Of a stretch of 64,000 nucleotides of DNA, positions 37,865-49,875 are shown piece after piece. Source of the DNA: Streblospio benedicti (taxonomy: Eukaryota > Annelida > Polychaeta > Spionida > Spionidae); assembly GCA_019095985.1 (NCBI GenBank), contig CM032666.1, forward strand, positions 64,479,676 through 64,543,675. The letters are read 5' to 3'. The notes under the pieces were generated by a model. That model saw only the letters and a program-made list of their open reading frames with translations. It ran no database searches and was not told where the DNA came from. Within the stretch, counting starts at the first letter, position 1, and the number at the start of each line of letters is the position of its first letter. The translations under genes and the position numbers were made by a program.

Positions 37865-38083
37865 TTGCATCAATTCTGTCATGGACATGGCTTGAGGCAC
37901 ATGAATGCCCCTAGGCGTCAGGTACAGGGCAGATCAAGGAAGACTTGGTTTGAATGTGTGAAGTCAGACTTGAAGGACAGTAACCTCCTTAATACGGACC
38001 CACTACATAAACGCAAGGAGAACTGGTGTGAGACACAGCCGCCTGCTGCCTACCCCAATAACTGGAACAAGCGCAGCAGTTGA
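37865..38083 (+). mobile_element. LINE ORF2 C-terminal fragment
   Basis: The frame encodes about 70 residues ending at TGA (38081-38083). The stretch VQGRSRKTWFECVKSDLKD, followed by LLNTDPLHKRKENW, fits the tail that follows the reverse-transcriptase thumb in many non-LTR retrotransposons (GRPRKTWxxCVxxDLxxxGLxxxxAxDRxxWR). Upstream, HGHGLRHMNAPRR fits the WxGHVxRMxxxR element that precedes it. The catalytic YxDD part is absent, so this is a 5'-truncated insertion, as is usual for LINEs. CAAATAAACC directly after the stop gives an AATAAA signal. The family (CR1, RTE or relative) cannot be told from this tail. Confidence 0.65.
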
Positions 38084-38469
38084 CAAATAAACCTTCGGAT
38101 GCATTATCAATCAACCAATGCATTACACAAACTTTACAAAAAAATCCATCTGTACTAATAATAAATATTCTCATTAAACATAAGAAACAAACAAAATTGC
38201 TAACCTGCGATGATAACAAGCACTGCAGTGAGTTTTCCAGTGATGCTCAATGAACTTCAATAGGATGGAACTTACTTTTCTGCATAAAGTTTGATCATGT
38301 ACCTTTACATCAGGTTGTTAGATTAGAGGGAATTTTTCACATTTTTAGTTCTTGTGAACAGTACTTCATGATGGTGGATTCACAATACATGGTTGAGCTC
38401 TTGCATCTGATTATTGATGGCTTAATCCTGGTGTACTCAAATGACACAACATTGCAAATATTAGGACAA
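38084..38469. other. Possible LINE 3' UTR, then unassigned sequence
   Basis: The LINE fragment's 3' UTR may continue here. No poly(A) tail or target duplication was found to mark its end. Confidence 0.3.
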
Positions 38470-38665
38470 ACCTTTTGCCATGCCAGATTGGCTGAGTGGG
38501 CCAATATGCTAAGTCCTCTCCTTGCTAATTAGGTGTCATTGCAAATATTATGAAAAGCATTTTTCAGTCTTGCCTGGCTGGATAAGTGGACTAATAGACT
38601 TGGTCTTAATTGGTTCGGGATTTGGTGCTCCACTGACAAGTTCAAACCATGCTTTTGGGTACAAA
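38470..38665 (+). mobile_element. Degenerate tRNA-like SINE head(s)
   Basis: Two similar tRNA-like A-box regions occur in tandem: GATTGGCTGAGTGGGCCAAT (about 38486) and GGCTGGATAAGTGGACTAAT (about 38576). The second is followed by a B-box-like AGTTCAAACCATGC near 38640. They are too diverged to fold as functional tRNAs. A worn SINE related to, but distinct from, the 53-kb family is the likeliest reading. Confidence 0.35.
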
Positions 38666-41248
38666 ATGGAATCTTCATTGATCCAGACTTGGGCAAAAAT
38701 TGTTTTTCAGTTTCCATCTGTTATAAAAGATGCATGTTCAATAATGGTTTTTAAAGCTCAAATTCAAGTTGCAGCCTTTATTGTCATGGTCCGTAGCATG
38801 GTAGTGGCTTATCATAAATAAAGAATAAGGACTGAGTAAAATGCTCAACTCCAATGTCATTAAGATATAGTCGTGGTGGCAAGATAATGAGGGGACCATC
38901 ACTGATATAACAGACAGTTGCAAGAGCTCATTAGTAGGCCACAGCTCCGGATTAACAGTGTTAATTGTGTGATTTAATGGTGCAAGTGGATAAGATAGAG
39001 GACTGTTGTGGGTGATGGATAGACATACACGTCACTCCACACCACAGGAATACTGCCGTATATATCTACAACCTAAAGTATTGCATTATGATTAATGAAA
39101 TCTATTCTTTTTTTTAAGTAAAAACTGAAGGGTTTCAGAAAAATGATCTAATGAATCGAATGAATCGATTGATTACAGATTGAACATCTTCTGTTTGATA
39201 ATTGTGCACAGCTACATTCATATATTCATAGTGAATTGTCAAATTTTAACTCGTTATATAATAAGCTAAATCCTATATGTAATTATAAGGATAAAAACGG
39301 CTCTTACTATTATAAATAATTTACTTAGTGACAGCTGTATCTTCCTTATTCAGTGAGTTCAAGAGTGCTATACTGCATGATTGATAAAATAAACAAGCAC
39401 CAAGAGGATGTACAGACGGGACACATGCAGCAGTAGAGAAGTGACCCATGTATCAGCTCCTATTACAGATCCATGAGATCCAGACATGCAGGAGAGTGGC
39501 ATCACATGGTAGTGATCAGCCTGCCAGATGTGACTTGCTGACATGTCAGTCTCAGAACTTTATTCAAGTGGTGGCCCATTGATTTAAAGTATTGTCACTG
39601 GTTCCAGTTTTGGACTTCTACTTTTGGCCATTTGTTTCATGTGTGTTGAACACAGTTTTTAATTGCTCTCTATCATGAGTTAACTGTGAAAAAAGTTATG
39701 TAATAGTATTGATGAGGAGGTTGAAATATGTATGTGATTTGATACTTTCATGGAGCATGGAAATGGTAGTTGGTCAGCATTGAATAGCTGAATGTTTTTT
39801 TTTTCTGTAGATGTCCAAAATAAATGAGACTATTGAAATAGATGCAGATAATGATACTTCAATGTCTATTCTAGAATCACAAAAGTCTGGTGAATTTGCC
39901 CCCATGTGTGAAAAACAGTTTGTGGTGGGGATTTTGTGAAATAAAAATCTGGAAATATACTCTGCTACCGCTATATGTAGGTGACATTCTCCATTGAAAA
40001 TAGTTGGGGATTATGGAATATGATCAGTGATTCCGCCACCCCCTCTCTACCCCCACTCTAGAATAGAACATGAACAGTTAAGCAGGCAGTGCACTTCATT
40101 GACAGGCTATTGTTTTGACATCCTTGACAGTAGGTGTGGGAGTCATGGCTCGAGTCATGGACCTTTCAGAATGCAATAATGCAAGTAATCTGGTAGTATA
40201 CAGATGTTTTGTGCTTTTGCCTTACTTAAAGAGTATTTATTTTGTTTTCGTATTATTTTGTATTAACAGTTGTTAAAGCTATGACAAATGTACTATCTTA
40301 CATTTATAAACATAGATTATTAAAATAGTTATCAGCGCTCTTCAATCCATCAATAATCATGATGACTCAATGAGTTTGAAAGTTATTAATTATTGCTATC
40401 TCCAATGTTAGAAATCTAATGAGTTTTCAATCTACATCTGATATCCTGACATTGATTAGTGTAATTAGTAGTAATTAGTTAGCTATCTTTTGTACTCTAG
40501 AGATTCATGCATATTTTATCTTATTTGATCAGTTTCTGGTTTTGTGGTATAGGGCAAACAGATTATTGTTTGTTGAGGTTGAACTTGTGTCCATATTGCC
40601 ACTTGCCTTTCTCTGTGGACTTACTTCATGCCTCATCTATGGTGAGTCTGAAATGAGGCCTATCACAAAAATTAAACTTTACCTTTTACATGGAATCTGT
40701 GTGTCAAATGCTGCTTTTCATTTTCATTTGTTATGATTGACAATGTGCAATATATGTCAAATTTTGATATATCCTTATATGACATGTTCCAACCTATATA
40801 AATCAGGCCCTTACTCTTAACAGCACCTTACCAGTACTGCCTGTAAGCTTTGTTATAATTCACTGGCTGGTTATGTCCAATTTACAGCCGGTGACAGGTC
40901 AAAAGGGGTACATCAGAAGCCTTATCATAGGCAGTTGTAAACTGAGCATTAGAATTCATGAAAACCACTCTTGGAATATGCACAATGATTTGCAGAAGTT
41001 TCATGGTGATTATATGTAAGATTTAGGAGTCTGTACAAATCATACAGACAGACGTATATTATTTTAAACTAACAAATTGTAATTTACATTTGAATTCATC
41101 GTTCACTCAGCAGTTGAAACTTGATATCATGTAATTATACGTCATCAGCAATGTCTAATATCTCATGACGGTTTGGTAGTATCATATTACAATAGTATTA
41201 CCTTATTGCTCAAACAGTAATGAATGTTTTTATTATTCTATTTTTCAG
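38666..41248. other. Non-coding stretch upstream of exon cluster
   Basis: No exon was recognised. At 39400-39550 a higher-complexity piece (CAGCCTGCCAGATGTGACTT, TGCTGACATGTCAGTC) contains MEIS-like TGACA words and a TGACATGTCA palindrome, and may be regulatory. Confidence 0.4.
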
Positions 41249-41302
41249 AGACTGAAAGAAATAATGGGACTAACCAATGGTCCTGCTGAACTTGAGTGCT
41301 AA
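41249..41302 (+). CDS. Possible short terminal exon
   Basis: A good acceptor (polypyrimidine tract TTTTATTATTCTATTTTTCAG ending 41248, here counted as the tract before the exon) is followed by 17 open codons and TAA. The peptide is RLKEIMGLTNGPAELEC. Only this frame is open. So short a frame is readily open by chance, so the acceptor is the only real support. If real, it would be an alternative 3' end about 570 bases before the main exon. Confidence 0.15.
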   Translation, partial: RLKEIMGLTNGPAELEC

Positions 41303-41871
41303 CGGATCAGGTTATAGCATCAACATAGTTGGTGACCTGCTGGACTAACATGCAATCAATATGATCATATGATCATACTTGTAGTCTTACTACTCATTAA
41401 CGAGGATTTATAGATTATATCAAGAACTTGTTAACATTGCCGAATAAGGAGTTGAGAACCTGGAAAATGATTTAGGGTAGCTTGTGTGGGTGTTTTTTTT
41501 CCATTTCAATATTACCCTAACAAAGTTTTATTTACTTTATTGAACTGTAGTTGATAAGAAAGGATCAAATATTTGGAGAACTGTAGGAAAATATAGCACT
41601 ACAAAATTATTAGGTTATTTCTTTAGTTTGATCTCAATAACATTAAAAAAGGATAAACTAAACTATTTGCTATATAGTAACAGTTCATCTCATAGTCAAT
41701 TTGAGAAAGGAAAATAACCAAACAACAATGCTGTTGTGAAAAGCAGACATTTAAGAAAAAACATAGACAATGCTATATATATGTATAATCTGCACCCTCA
41801 GAATCATCTAGGATACTCGTAGTGGGTATTGTGACGGATACACATCCTTGGAGCACGGTCTGAAAATCAAC

Positions 41872-42163
41872 ATGATGTATTACCGCATGGTACAGCAAAA
41901 TGGCACCAATGCCAGTTACTACCCAACTACTGCAATACAGCCAGGACTTGCAAACCCTGCCCTGGCTCCCACAGCTCCGGGGTTGTCAGCACTGACTGGG
42001 TATAGTGCTGCTGGTTTGCCCCCAGTTACAGGTGGGCTGGCGTCCCCCAGCGGCTGGTGCAGGAAGCCTGATGGCGGGTGCAGCCGGCGCACACCCAGGG
42101 ATTACATCTGTCATGCCAAAGTTCCTGCTGCCCAACTTCACAGCCACACAGATACAATATATG
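41872..42163 (+). CDS. Ala/Pro/Gly-rich exon with splice donor; 1-nt frame slip
   Basis: This is the best host exon of the window. From an ATG in good context (AACATGATG) the frame reads MMYYRMVQQNGTN, then IQPGLANPALAPTAPGLSAL and GYSAAGLPPVTGGLAS. At the C5 run 42044-42048 the sensible reading moves by one base to PAAGAGSLMAGAAGAHPG, then ITSVMPKFLLPNFTATQIQYM less its last residue, meeting a strong donor exactly (ATG|GTGAGT, 42161-42169). One C too many in the assembly or in this allele would explain it; an acceptor at TTTGCCCCCAG (42025) is the alternative. An acceptor-like CACCCTCAG ends at 41801, but an in-frame TAG at 41809 means coding would start at 41872. Low-complexity Ala/Pro/Thr linkers are common in transcription factors and RNA-binding proteins; I do not recognise this one. 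No downstream exon is visible in the window, so the intron exceeds 20 kb. Confidence 0.55.
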
Positions 42164-42360
42164 GTGAGTTTTTAGATTGATGCTTTTTAATTTATAATTG
42201 TTGCTATTAAAAGTTTCTAACAATCAGATTTGAAGCTGGTATAACTAACACTACCCTCATGTCATTCAATGCTTTGTATGTGTCCCATCATCAGAGTATG
42301 ACTCTTGCACGGTGCATACATATAATAAATGTAAATGTGAATGTGGTAGTTTATAGTCGT

Positions 42361-42678
42361 GATTCTAATGTGCTCTCACGACTCTACATTTTACACCAGG
42401 TCATTAGCACACACAATGATCAGCAATCTATCATTTCTCATATACATGTACTTGCATTGGCAGCCCATTCAGCGCCCTATGCTAATCACTCATACAGGCA
42501 CTCACACTCTTTCAACCCAATGACCTGTACCTAATTAATGTGAAGGTGCCACGGAGCAGTGTGCAACTATTTCGGGATGAGTTTGCTCAACACCCACCAC
42601 CAGATCCAACCGGGAGTCAAAGCCACGACCTTATGGTCACAAGTCCAACTCCCTAGCACTCGGCCACTGAAGCACACT
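42361..42678 (-). mobile_element. tRNA-derived SINE, near full length, minus strand
   Basis: Read on the minus strand it begins GCTTCAGTGGCCGAGTGCTA (A box), then GACCATAAGGTCGTGGCTTT and GACTCCCGGTTGG (B-box region). The body has GTTGAGCAAACTCATC and TTGCACACTGCTCCGTGGCA, and the tail is TGACCTGGTGTAAAATGTAG. Head, body and tail all align with the 53.3-kb copy. It sits in the intron about 200 bp after the exon. The plus-strand frame at 42259-42534 is a by-product. Confidence 0.85.
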
Positions 42679-42783
42679 GAAGCATACATCCAGTGCTACA
42701 ATATCTCTTTGATTTGAGCTGTGCCTTTTAACTGGATGAATTCGCCATTCTATCATTCCGTGCAAAAATCACAGCCAATAAGC

Positions 42784-42807
42784 CACGCTGATTGGTCAAT
42801 CAGCGTG
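42784..42807. repeat. Short palindrome with CCAAT words
   Basis: CACGCTGATTG and CAATCAGCGTG are perfect 11-bp inverted copies separated by GT. ATTGG/CCAAT-type cores lie in both arms. Confidence 0.85.
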
Positions 42808-42846
42808 CTAAATTATACGATTGACTGTTATGTAATTAACGCTCCA

Positions 42847-42985
42847 GAGCACGCAGAGACCACTACTACGGCGCTAGTCTGAACTCCTCACATTATCAAT
42901 ACAGCCGCTGACGTCGCAAGGCGTGTCCCGTGTAGCGGAGAGCAAAAGTTTAGACTAGCGCCATAGTAGTGGTCTCCGCACGCTC
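42847..42985. repeat. Inverted repeat, 39-bp arms
   Basis: The arms 42847-42885 (GAGCACGCAGAGACCACTAC onward) and 42947-42985 match at 34 of 39 positions when one is reverse complemented. All five differences are transitions; in a minus-strand transcript four of the five would be G-U pairs. The loop contains a further CCGCT/AGCGG pairing. It is probably a short foldback MITE. Confidence 0.85.
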
Positions 42986-43071
42986 TTTTTTGGCAAAATT
43001 GACTTGTAATGAAAATGTTATTATATGGTTTATTTTAAAATAAAATGGATTTTAGTCATGATAGAATGGTG

Positions 43072-43202
43072 ATTGACCACTCGATTGTCGTGTCAATCGC
43101 AAAATTGAGCATGCTGACGTCTGATTTACCCTCACTTCATTCGGGTAAATCAGACGCCAGCATGCTCAATTTTGTGATTGACACTCCAATCTCGTGGTCA
43201 AT
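43072..43202. repeat. Long near-perfect palindrome, 60-bp arms
   Basis: The arms 43072-43131 and 43143-43202 include GACGTCTGATTTACCC with GGGTAAATCAGACGCC, and AAAATTGAGCATGCTG with CAGCATGCTCAATTTT; the spacer is about 11 bp. About 90 percent of positions pair. Weaker complementarity extends outward (GATTTTAGTC with GATTAAAATC). Open frames on both strands here mirror each other and are not genes. Confidence 0.9.
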
Positions 43203-44869
43203 TCCTATATTTTTACTTGCATGCCGATTAAAATCAATAACCATTTCTCTTACTTGGCCATGTACGATTGTACCTTTGACCAAAAATTTCTTAACATTTT
43301 GATTGGCTGAGGTTGTGAATTTTTTTTTCTTGAAAATTGGGCTCTTAGTATGACGGGTTATTCTTAATGACTTTTGATTTGAATAATAAGCCAGAAATAG
43401 ATAAGGATGTGTCTGTTTAGGTCCATTCATTTTTGTAATTTTATTTCACCTGACAGATACATGTAAATATATAGCAGCACTAGCTGCATTTAAACACAGA
43501 CCTTGTAACACTTTTAACATAATGAGTCTCCTGGCCTGGCTCTGTATTTTGGAAACCATTGTCTGTGCTAGCAGCTGTCATTGCTTTGCATAGCTTCAGG
43601 CCAGTTGCCAACTAGCTCACTTTTTTCTGTACTGTCTTATTTTCTCTGAGACAAATAGTAGTAATCAGTGATAAAAGATAATTATTCATTCAAAGAAATT
43701 TTTTACAAACTTGAATTGGGATTCATTATTATCAAATATTTAGTTTTAAAGACCACCTGAACACTATTAATAGCAGATCATATCTTCAAGATGGCTTCAT
43801 ACATGTAATATCCAATCACCACTCACCACTCAACAGTCAAATTGAATTCTAATCCAAAGATTGACTCTACCAACTTGATCATTCTTAGATTTTCATTGCG
43901 ACGAATTATTAGGGCATTTTTGCTGGTAGGGAGCAGCTTATAACTATTTCTCTATATTCCCTATGGTGTGAATATCCTGCTCAGTGCTTTTGCAAAGGCT
44001 GAAAAAACCCAGCTATCTCATAAAGCACTTAAATGATATATGAGACCAAAATGCAAGTTTGACAAACAAGACAAATGGAACATAGAATTTGGCATTTGAC
44101 AGCTTGAGTCCTGTTGTAAAATCATATGTATATTTATTGTGATGTGTGTGTGTCACAGATTTGTGTCTGCTCATTACAGAAGGCTAAAAAGGGCTTAGGT
44201 AGTGTATATATTGGGGAGATTTTGCTCACAGAGAGATTACAGCTTTGTTTGATGTGGAGGAAATTTGTCTTGTAGAGACAAGTAATGGGCATTATGCATT
44301 TACAAAGATGCTTTTGTCAAGAGGTAGTGCAAGCATATTTTAATGTTGATATACTTTTTGGTGACAATCACAGCAGTGGCATGATTCTGTTTTAATTCAT
44401 CAATACATCGGTCAGGTGTTGAACTCATGATCAGAATGTTGTGACATTGTTAGTTCTGAATGTGTGTTGGGTGAACTCAGCATCCCATTCAATGAGTGAA
44501 TTTAAATATAATATTAATAGCATGAAAAAGGCTCTATTGTTATCTAATATTTCAATAGAGGATTAATGACAAATATATGCCATTTGATGTCATGTATGTT
44601 ATATATTTACTGTATGTGGATTCCAAAGCTACACACCTTGAAACTCGAATTTCCAATATTCCATGCAGTTTCGTTTCATGGCTTTTAAGGTATTTTTTAA
44701 TAAAAAAAGTAAATGTTTAATTGTGCCCCATCTCCAAGTATGAAAGGGACTCTATCTGCATCTCATCCATGAATTTATTGATGATTTATCACATTCCCAC
44801 CTATATTTTTGTGATCAAGTCTCTATCACTGTATTCATCACACATGATGTGACTGTTGATGCGATTGAT

Positions 44870-45010
44870 GTGCACATAACATTACAAGTGGTCGCTGGGA
44901 TGGGCTGGCTGATCGTCACTGATTGTCACAGTAACAATGATCTTACTGCTTCTTGCAGTCATTTTCTCTTGGCAACGTGGACATCCTCGTCTCATAAACT
45001 AGACCATTCA
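44870..45010. promoter_or_regulatory. Candidate conserved non-coding element
   Basis: An even-composition block contains GGGATGGGCTGGCTGATCG, CACAGTAACAATGATC (a SOX-like ACAATG core) and CTTGGCAACGTGGACATCC. Suggestive texture only. Confidence 0.2.
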
Positions 45011-45339
45011 CTCTATTAATAAGTCCTGCACATAAATCTTCTTCACTTGATTGTCCTGTAAACACAATAAGAGTTAGCGCTAATTTATGAATGGGGATAA
45101 CTAGTTAGACTATTTGGGTGTAAACCTAATATAAGTTACCAGTGTATAGTAGATTAAATGTACACTGTACAGTATGTTGGCATTTGAAAATAACATATAG
45201 AGAAGTGAATCATACCATGGAGTATCATCAATAAGAATGCAATATTGGATTAGAGGGCAAACTTACTAATACCAATGATCTAATGTCAATGGCTTTAGTA
45301 TTCTGATCATGGAAGTGAATGAAGACTGCCATGTGTAGC

Positions 45340-45480
45340 ATCATTTCCCTGCCTGTAAACATGGTAAAGCATTGACGCAGCTGTGAGAGACTCCTCACTC
45401 ATCAGATTCCTTCATCCTCCTGCTGTTATTAATCACCGCTGCCATTTGCAGAAATTAACATTCCAGCTCATATTATATAC
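45340..45480. promoter_or_regulatory. Candidate conserved non-coding element
   Basis: The words ATCATTTCCCTGCCTGTAAA, GCATTGACGCAGCTGTGAGA and GCTGTTATTAATCACCGCTG form a block unlike the AT-rich flanks. Forkhead-like GTAAACA and homeodomain TTAAT cores are present. Texture-based only. Confidence 0.22.
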
Positions 45481-46539
45481 CATTCTCCAAGGTTTTAATT
45501 GAATTTGTATGGCTGGAAAACTACAATGAACTTTTGTTTTAACATGGACATTTAGAATGATACATGTCATATCAATGAAGAAATTTCAAGTTAACTTAAA
45601 ACAAGTTTATTTATATTTGCTTAATTTTCAGTATGAGATAATTTATTTAAATAGTAGTTGTAAAAAAATGGGGCTATTATCAACATGTACTGATTTATTG
45701 GAAGATGGTCTTCAGGGAAGTGTATAAAGTCTGGCTGAAGTGGTTGTTCCAATTGCATACAAGCTGTCCATTGTTTGGTTTTATTGTTGTCAGACTAATC
45801 CCATTCCATCAACAGCATACCAGACCACATACTTTCCAAACCTGTTCTTTTTACATGTTGTACCACTAGCCTATTTTACAGTTTTCCTTCTTGCTTTCTC
45901 TAGAATTACTAATATGATGAGAAGCTAGAACAAGTCAATTGTATGTTTAGAAAATCATTAATTGAAATCATGTATTCCTGAATCAATTATGATGAAAAGG
46001 TGAAGTATTTATCATCATAGACTTTTTACAGACATATTCTCTTTGACAAAAAATACTAGTATAGGGGCCAAACGAAGTGTGACTGAGAATTGGTCCATGT
46101 ATGTAAGCTAACAAAGATGTATTGCATAATTTGAAGCAAAGATTCTTATATATGATGCTATTCCATCTGGTTGTAATAGTGCGCATCCCAAGGTCTAAAG
46201 AAAAATACTCAACTTGTGTAAAAACATATTTGCAATACACGATGGCTCAATTTGTAGACCAGGCTCATGGTTTCTGATTACAGAAAATTGACACTAATTT
46301 CAACCTCAATCTTCCACTTTCATGTTTTGCACTTACAAAACATTCTTTCATTGAAGAATCTCCCGTGCTTCTTATGCTATTAGAATCAGAATAGCCAAAT
46401 TTGCTATTTGAAATTTGAAGTAAAATTCCAACCTCAAGGGCTCAAGTTGACAAACTTCAATTTCATACTCAAACTTCAAGTTTATCACATCAGCTGATTT
46501 AACAATAATAATAATTGAATTTACAGAAAAAAGTTTAGT

Positions 46540-46760
46540 TCTAATTAGTGAGTGACATACATTAGCTCATTTACACAAACATCGTACAATGGAATTATAA
46601 CACAATTGTTCCACATTTGTCATTTGTGGGTTTGGTGTCTTCTCGCTGTGATTTTCCTATTGCATGCTCGGAGGATATCAAATGATAAATGAAAGGGAGC
46701 AGGAATAAAACTTGTCTGCTCCATGATAATGTAGTCGCTAGGAAGAGAAATGAACTCGTA
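46540..46760. promoter_or_regulatory. Candidate conserved non-coding element
   Basis: The block includes TAGCTCATTTACACAAACAT, ACACAATTGTTCCACATTTG and CTATTGCATGCTCGGAGG. ACAATTGT is a palindromic SOX/homeodomain-type word. Texture-based only. Confidence 0.2.
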
Positions 46761-49700
46761 ACCAATTAGACTTTTTAGTCAGATGTTTTCTGCAAATTGC
46801 ACCCTAAAATTGTAGGAAGGAAAGCCATAAATTATGTGTTGAAAAAGGACTGAGTTCAAGACTGCAGTTCATCGGACGGTAAAACATCACTTCGGAAGAG
46901 TTGAAAGTAGCTCAAATACTACAGACTTGCATAATAGTATTAAATATCATAAATGTGTATTTTCTGAATCCACTGAAGTGATATATTGCTGGTGATAGTG
47001 TATAAGAATGTGAGTGGCATAGCATGGGAGAATGCACACAATTGAGTCACATCACATTTCTCACCACTTTCGAAGCTTTTGCAAAATTGAATTGAATATT
47101 AATATCAAATGAAGCTCATTCTGACATGAATTTCCAATTATGCTGGGCTCTTAGATGTATCTTTTGATTTGTGTGTTTGCAATTATGATTGTTTTTACTA
47201 TGATTTAATAGTCAGTTGTTATTTCATTTAAATGAAGAACAATTACTTCTTGGCTATTGTAATATAGTTTATCAATGAAATGAATGCCTGCATAAATATT
47301 AGCTTCTGGATTTGATGCTAGTAAACAGATATGTATCTAGAAGCGTGATGTGATGTGGTAAATGAGAATAGAATGTTCCTGGTTTGTATGTTACTGGTGA
47401 TAATTTAGCTCCACATCTCTAGCAAGAATTTTATGTTTAGTACATGTTATTTTTCTTTTTCATTGTTCAATTAGAATTCACTGGACATGTGAGATGAAGG
47501 ATATGTATTATTTTAATTAAAACTAAATATTTATACAACTTTCATCCTTCTTTATTTTCATTACCATTTAATTTACCATAAAATACCATTTCATTACCAT
47601 TTAATTGCTTTTGACATACATGTATTGATTTAATATGTTCATAAATAGATATTGAAATACAGACTGTTAAATCCATTGAACTCAAACGTTAATACAATCA
47701 AAATTAAAGTTATCTGAAATTTGGAGCTATCAAATTGATTAAAAATGTACAGTAACATGAATAGAGATTATATGTGCTTGAGTTGTCCATAAATTCAAGT
47801 CATCAGAGTTTGAGATGAAGTGGTCCGACTGTAAAGCAAAATAACTCCAGCATAATCTAGTGGAGCCTGACTCAAGCAAATCATGGCCTCTGTGATGCAG
47901 ATCAGACAAGTACCTAACAGATTCTATTCTAATGATATCTGTAAGAATGTTGTTATTTTTGGTTGCTGTGGTGAGGCAGTGACCATGGTAACCTGAGATG
48001 ATGAAGGAGCACAATCTCTGTGGATGATGATGTATCATCTGAGGAGTGGAGTGTGAGAAAAAACTTTCTTGCTGGACACTAATTGATATTGATTTGTTTT
48101 ACTTTCATGGTATCTAGAAACAATGATCAAATTGCAATATTCCAATCGTCTCAGGTTGCATTTGCTGATTGTTTAATTTAGTTGTTCATCTATGCACCAT
48201 AGTTAAGGTTTAATGTTTATTTTAATTGCATTTGCATTTACATAGATTACACTGTCTTCAGCGGAGTCTTCATGAGAGTCTGAAGGTGAATTCATAATAA
48301 TGCATTGGACAGCTTGAGGCTTAGCGCATAATGATGGGTCAGGTCAGCTGGTTGTAAGCAATGAGGGGGAAATACAACTTGTCACGCCTCGTAACCTGAC
48401 TTAGTCCAATCCGAGGGTGCCTCGTGGACATGCTAGAAGCAATTCATGATGAATTATAGATGAGCTGCCTGTGCTGTCCTTCAAAGAGTTTGTCTTCAAC
48501 ATTCTGAATGATCATATTGTGCATTGTGAACTCAAGAACCCGTAAGAACTTAAATTTCATAATTTCTTCTTCCGTCGAGGGATTGTTAGATTTCCAAGTA
48601 AGCAAAGTATCCCTCAGACCCCTTTGAAATTCAGTCACAAATGTAAGTGTCCAATTTTTATCGTCAATATTTTAATTGAATTGTACAACAGTGGTGAAAA
48701 TTTAAATTTCAAAGTTAATGTAAATGGTAACTTTTTTGTCTGTGACAGAGTGATCATACCATATGCTGTCCAAGTATTAATGTTATCAATGTTTTTATAT
48801 GGGGAGCATTTGAATTATATGAGTTTTATCGGCACTTCTGATCTATGGTTGGTGCAGATGTCAGTAACGATTGCTAAAATGTTACAGGACGAAAAGCCCA
48901 TACATTCCAAGGAGGAATAGTTACAAAATTAAAATTTATATGTGATTAAAATTGTGAAATCTAGCTGATTTGGTTTTACGTTGATAGTTTAGTTATATTT
49001 GGTAAAAGCAAGGTCGAATGAATTTATTGGTACGATTGGTTGATATTGATTGTGTAGTGGGGTTGAAGGAAAATGGTTAATTGTGTTATAACAATTGTAA
49101 TAACCGTTAAAATAGAATATAAAAACTAGATTGATGCATCATTACTAACATCTAAAATTATTCAAGCGTGATATATTAGCTAACTAATAATTGAAATATC
49201 AAAATGTATATATATATTCTGTCATGACCATATAGGGTTCTTTTGGCTCTTTTAGTTGGCCCAAAGTTTCCTCAATATATTTATTAAAAGATTAGATTGA
49301 TGTTTGATGTTTGTAAGATTGATATGAAAAATATAAGACATATATCAGGTATGTTTGTTGCCAAGTCCATAATGCAAGATGACTATGTCACAATATCACC
49401 ATGCAATTGGAAATCAATGTAAAATTGGCACGCTTTTCCCGCTCGTGTACATTTGATATATATGAATAAATCAAGCATTATTGCAACAAAATGTATGGAG
49501 ATTATGTAGAAAACTATATGAACATGTTGGTAGATGCTTTTTAACATACCTAACAGTGACGATTTTAGTGGCAATTTAACAGACTATTATTATTGAAAAG
49601 TTACACGAACTTTTGTACACTGCCGTTTCAATTTTGTCAATTGGTGAGTACCAATTTATTATCCTTAAGCTTACAACCATAGTAAGTTTAAACATTGGTT

Positions 49701-49827
49701 GAAAAAAAAAGAAAATAGATTTTTTGGTGGTTTAATGCAATGAAAACTGTATCCAAATTTCTTCCTGCTTAAAAGTTAAAACATTAAAAAATAATAAAGA
49801 AATTTTCATCTTTCAAAAGTGACTTTA

Positions 49828-49875
49828 GAATTCATATGAATTCACAGAATCGATTTGTACATCAGCTGATGTACA
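49828..49875. repeat. Two perfect palindromes in 48 bp
   Basis: GAATTCATATGAATTC (49828-49843) and TGTACATCAGCTGATGTACA (49856-49875) are both exact palindromes, the second centred on a CAGCTG E-box. ACATGTAC reiteration follows. Confidence 0.8.

Noticed and set aside
42259-42534. 91-codon plus-strand frame after the exon
   Set aside because: It lies mostly in a minus-strand SINE beyond the splice donor.
43045-43430. Mirror-image open frames on both strands
   Set aside because: They are a consequence of the long palindrome.
48444-48638. Minus-strand peptide FQRGLRDTLLTWKSNNPSTE as an exon
   Set aside because: The peptide looks plausible, but no acceptor or start context was found and no family was recognised.
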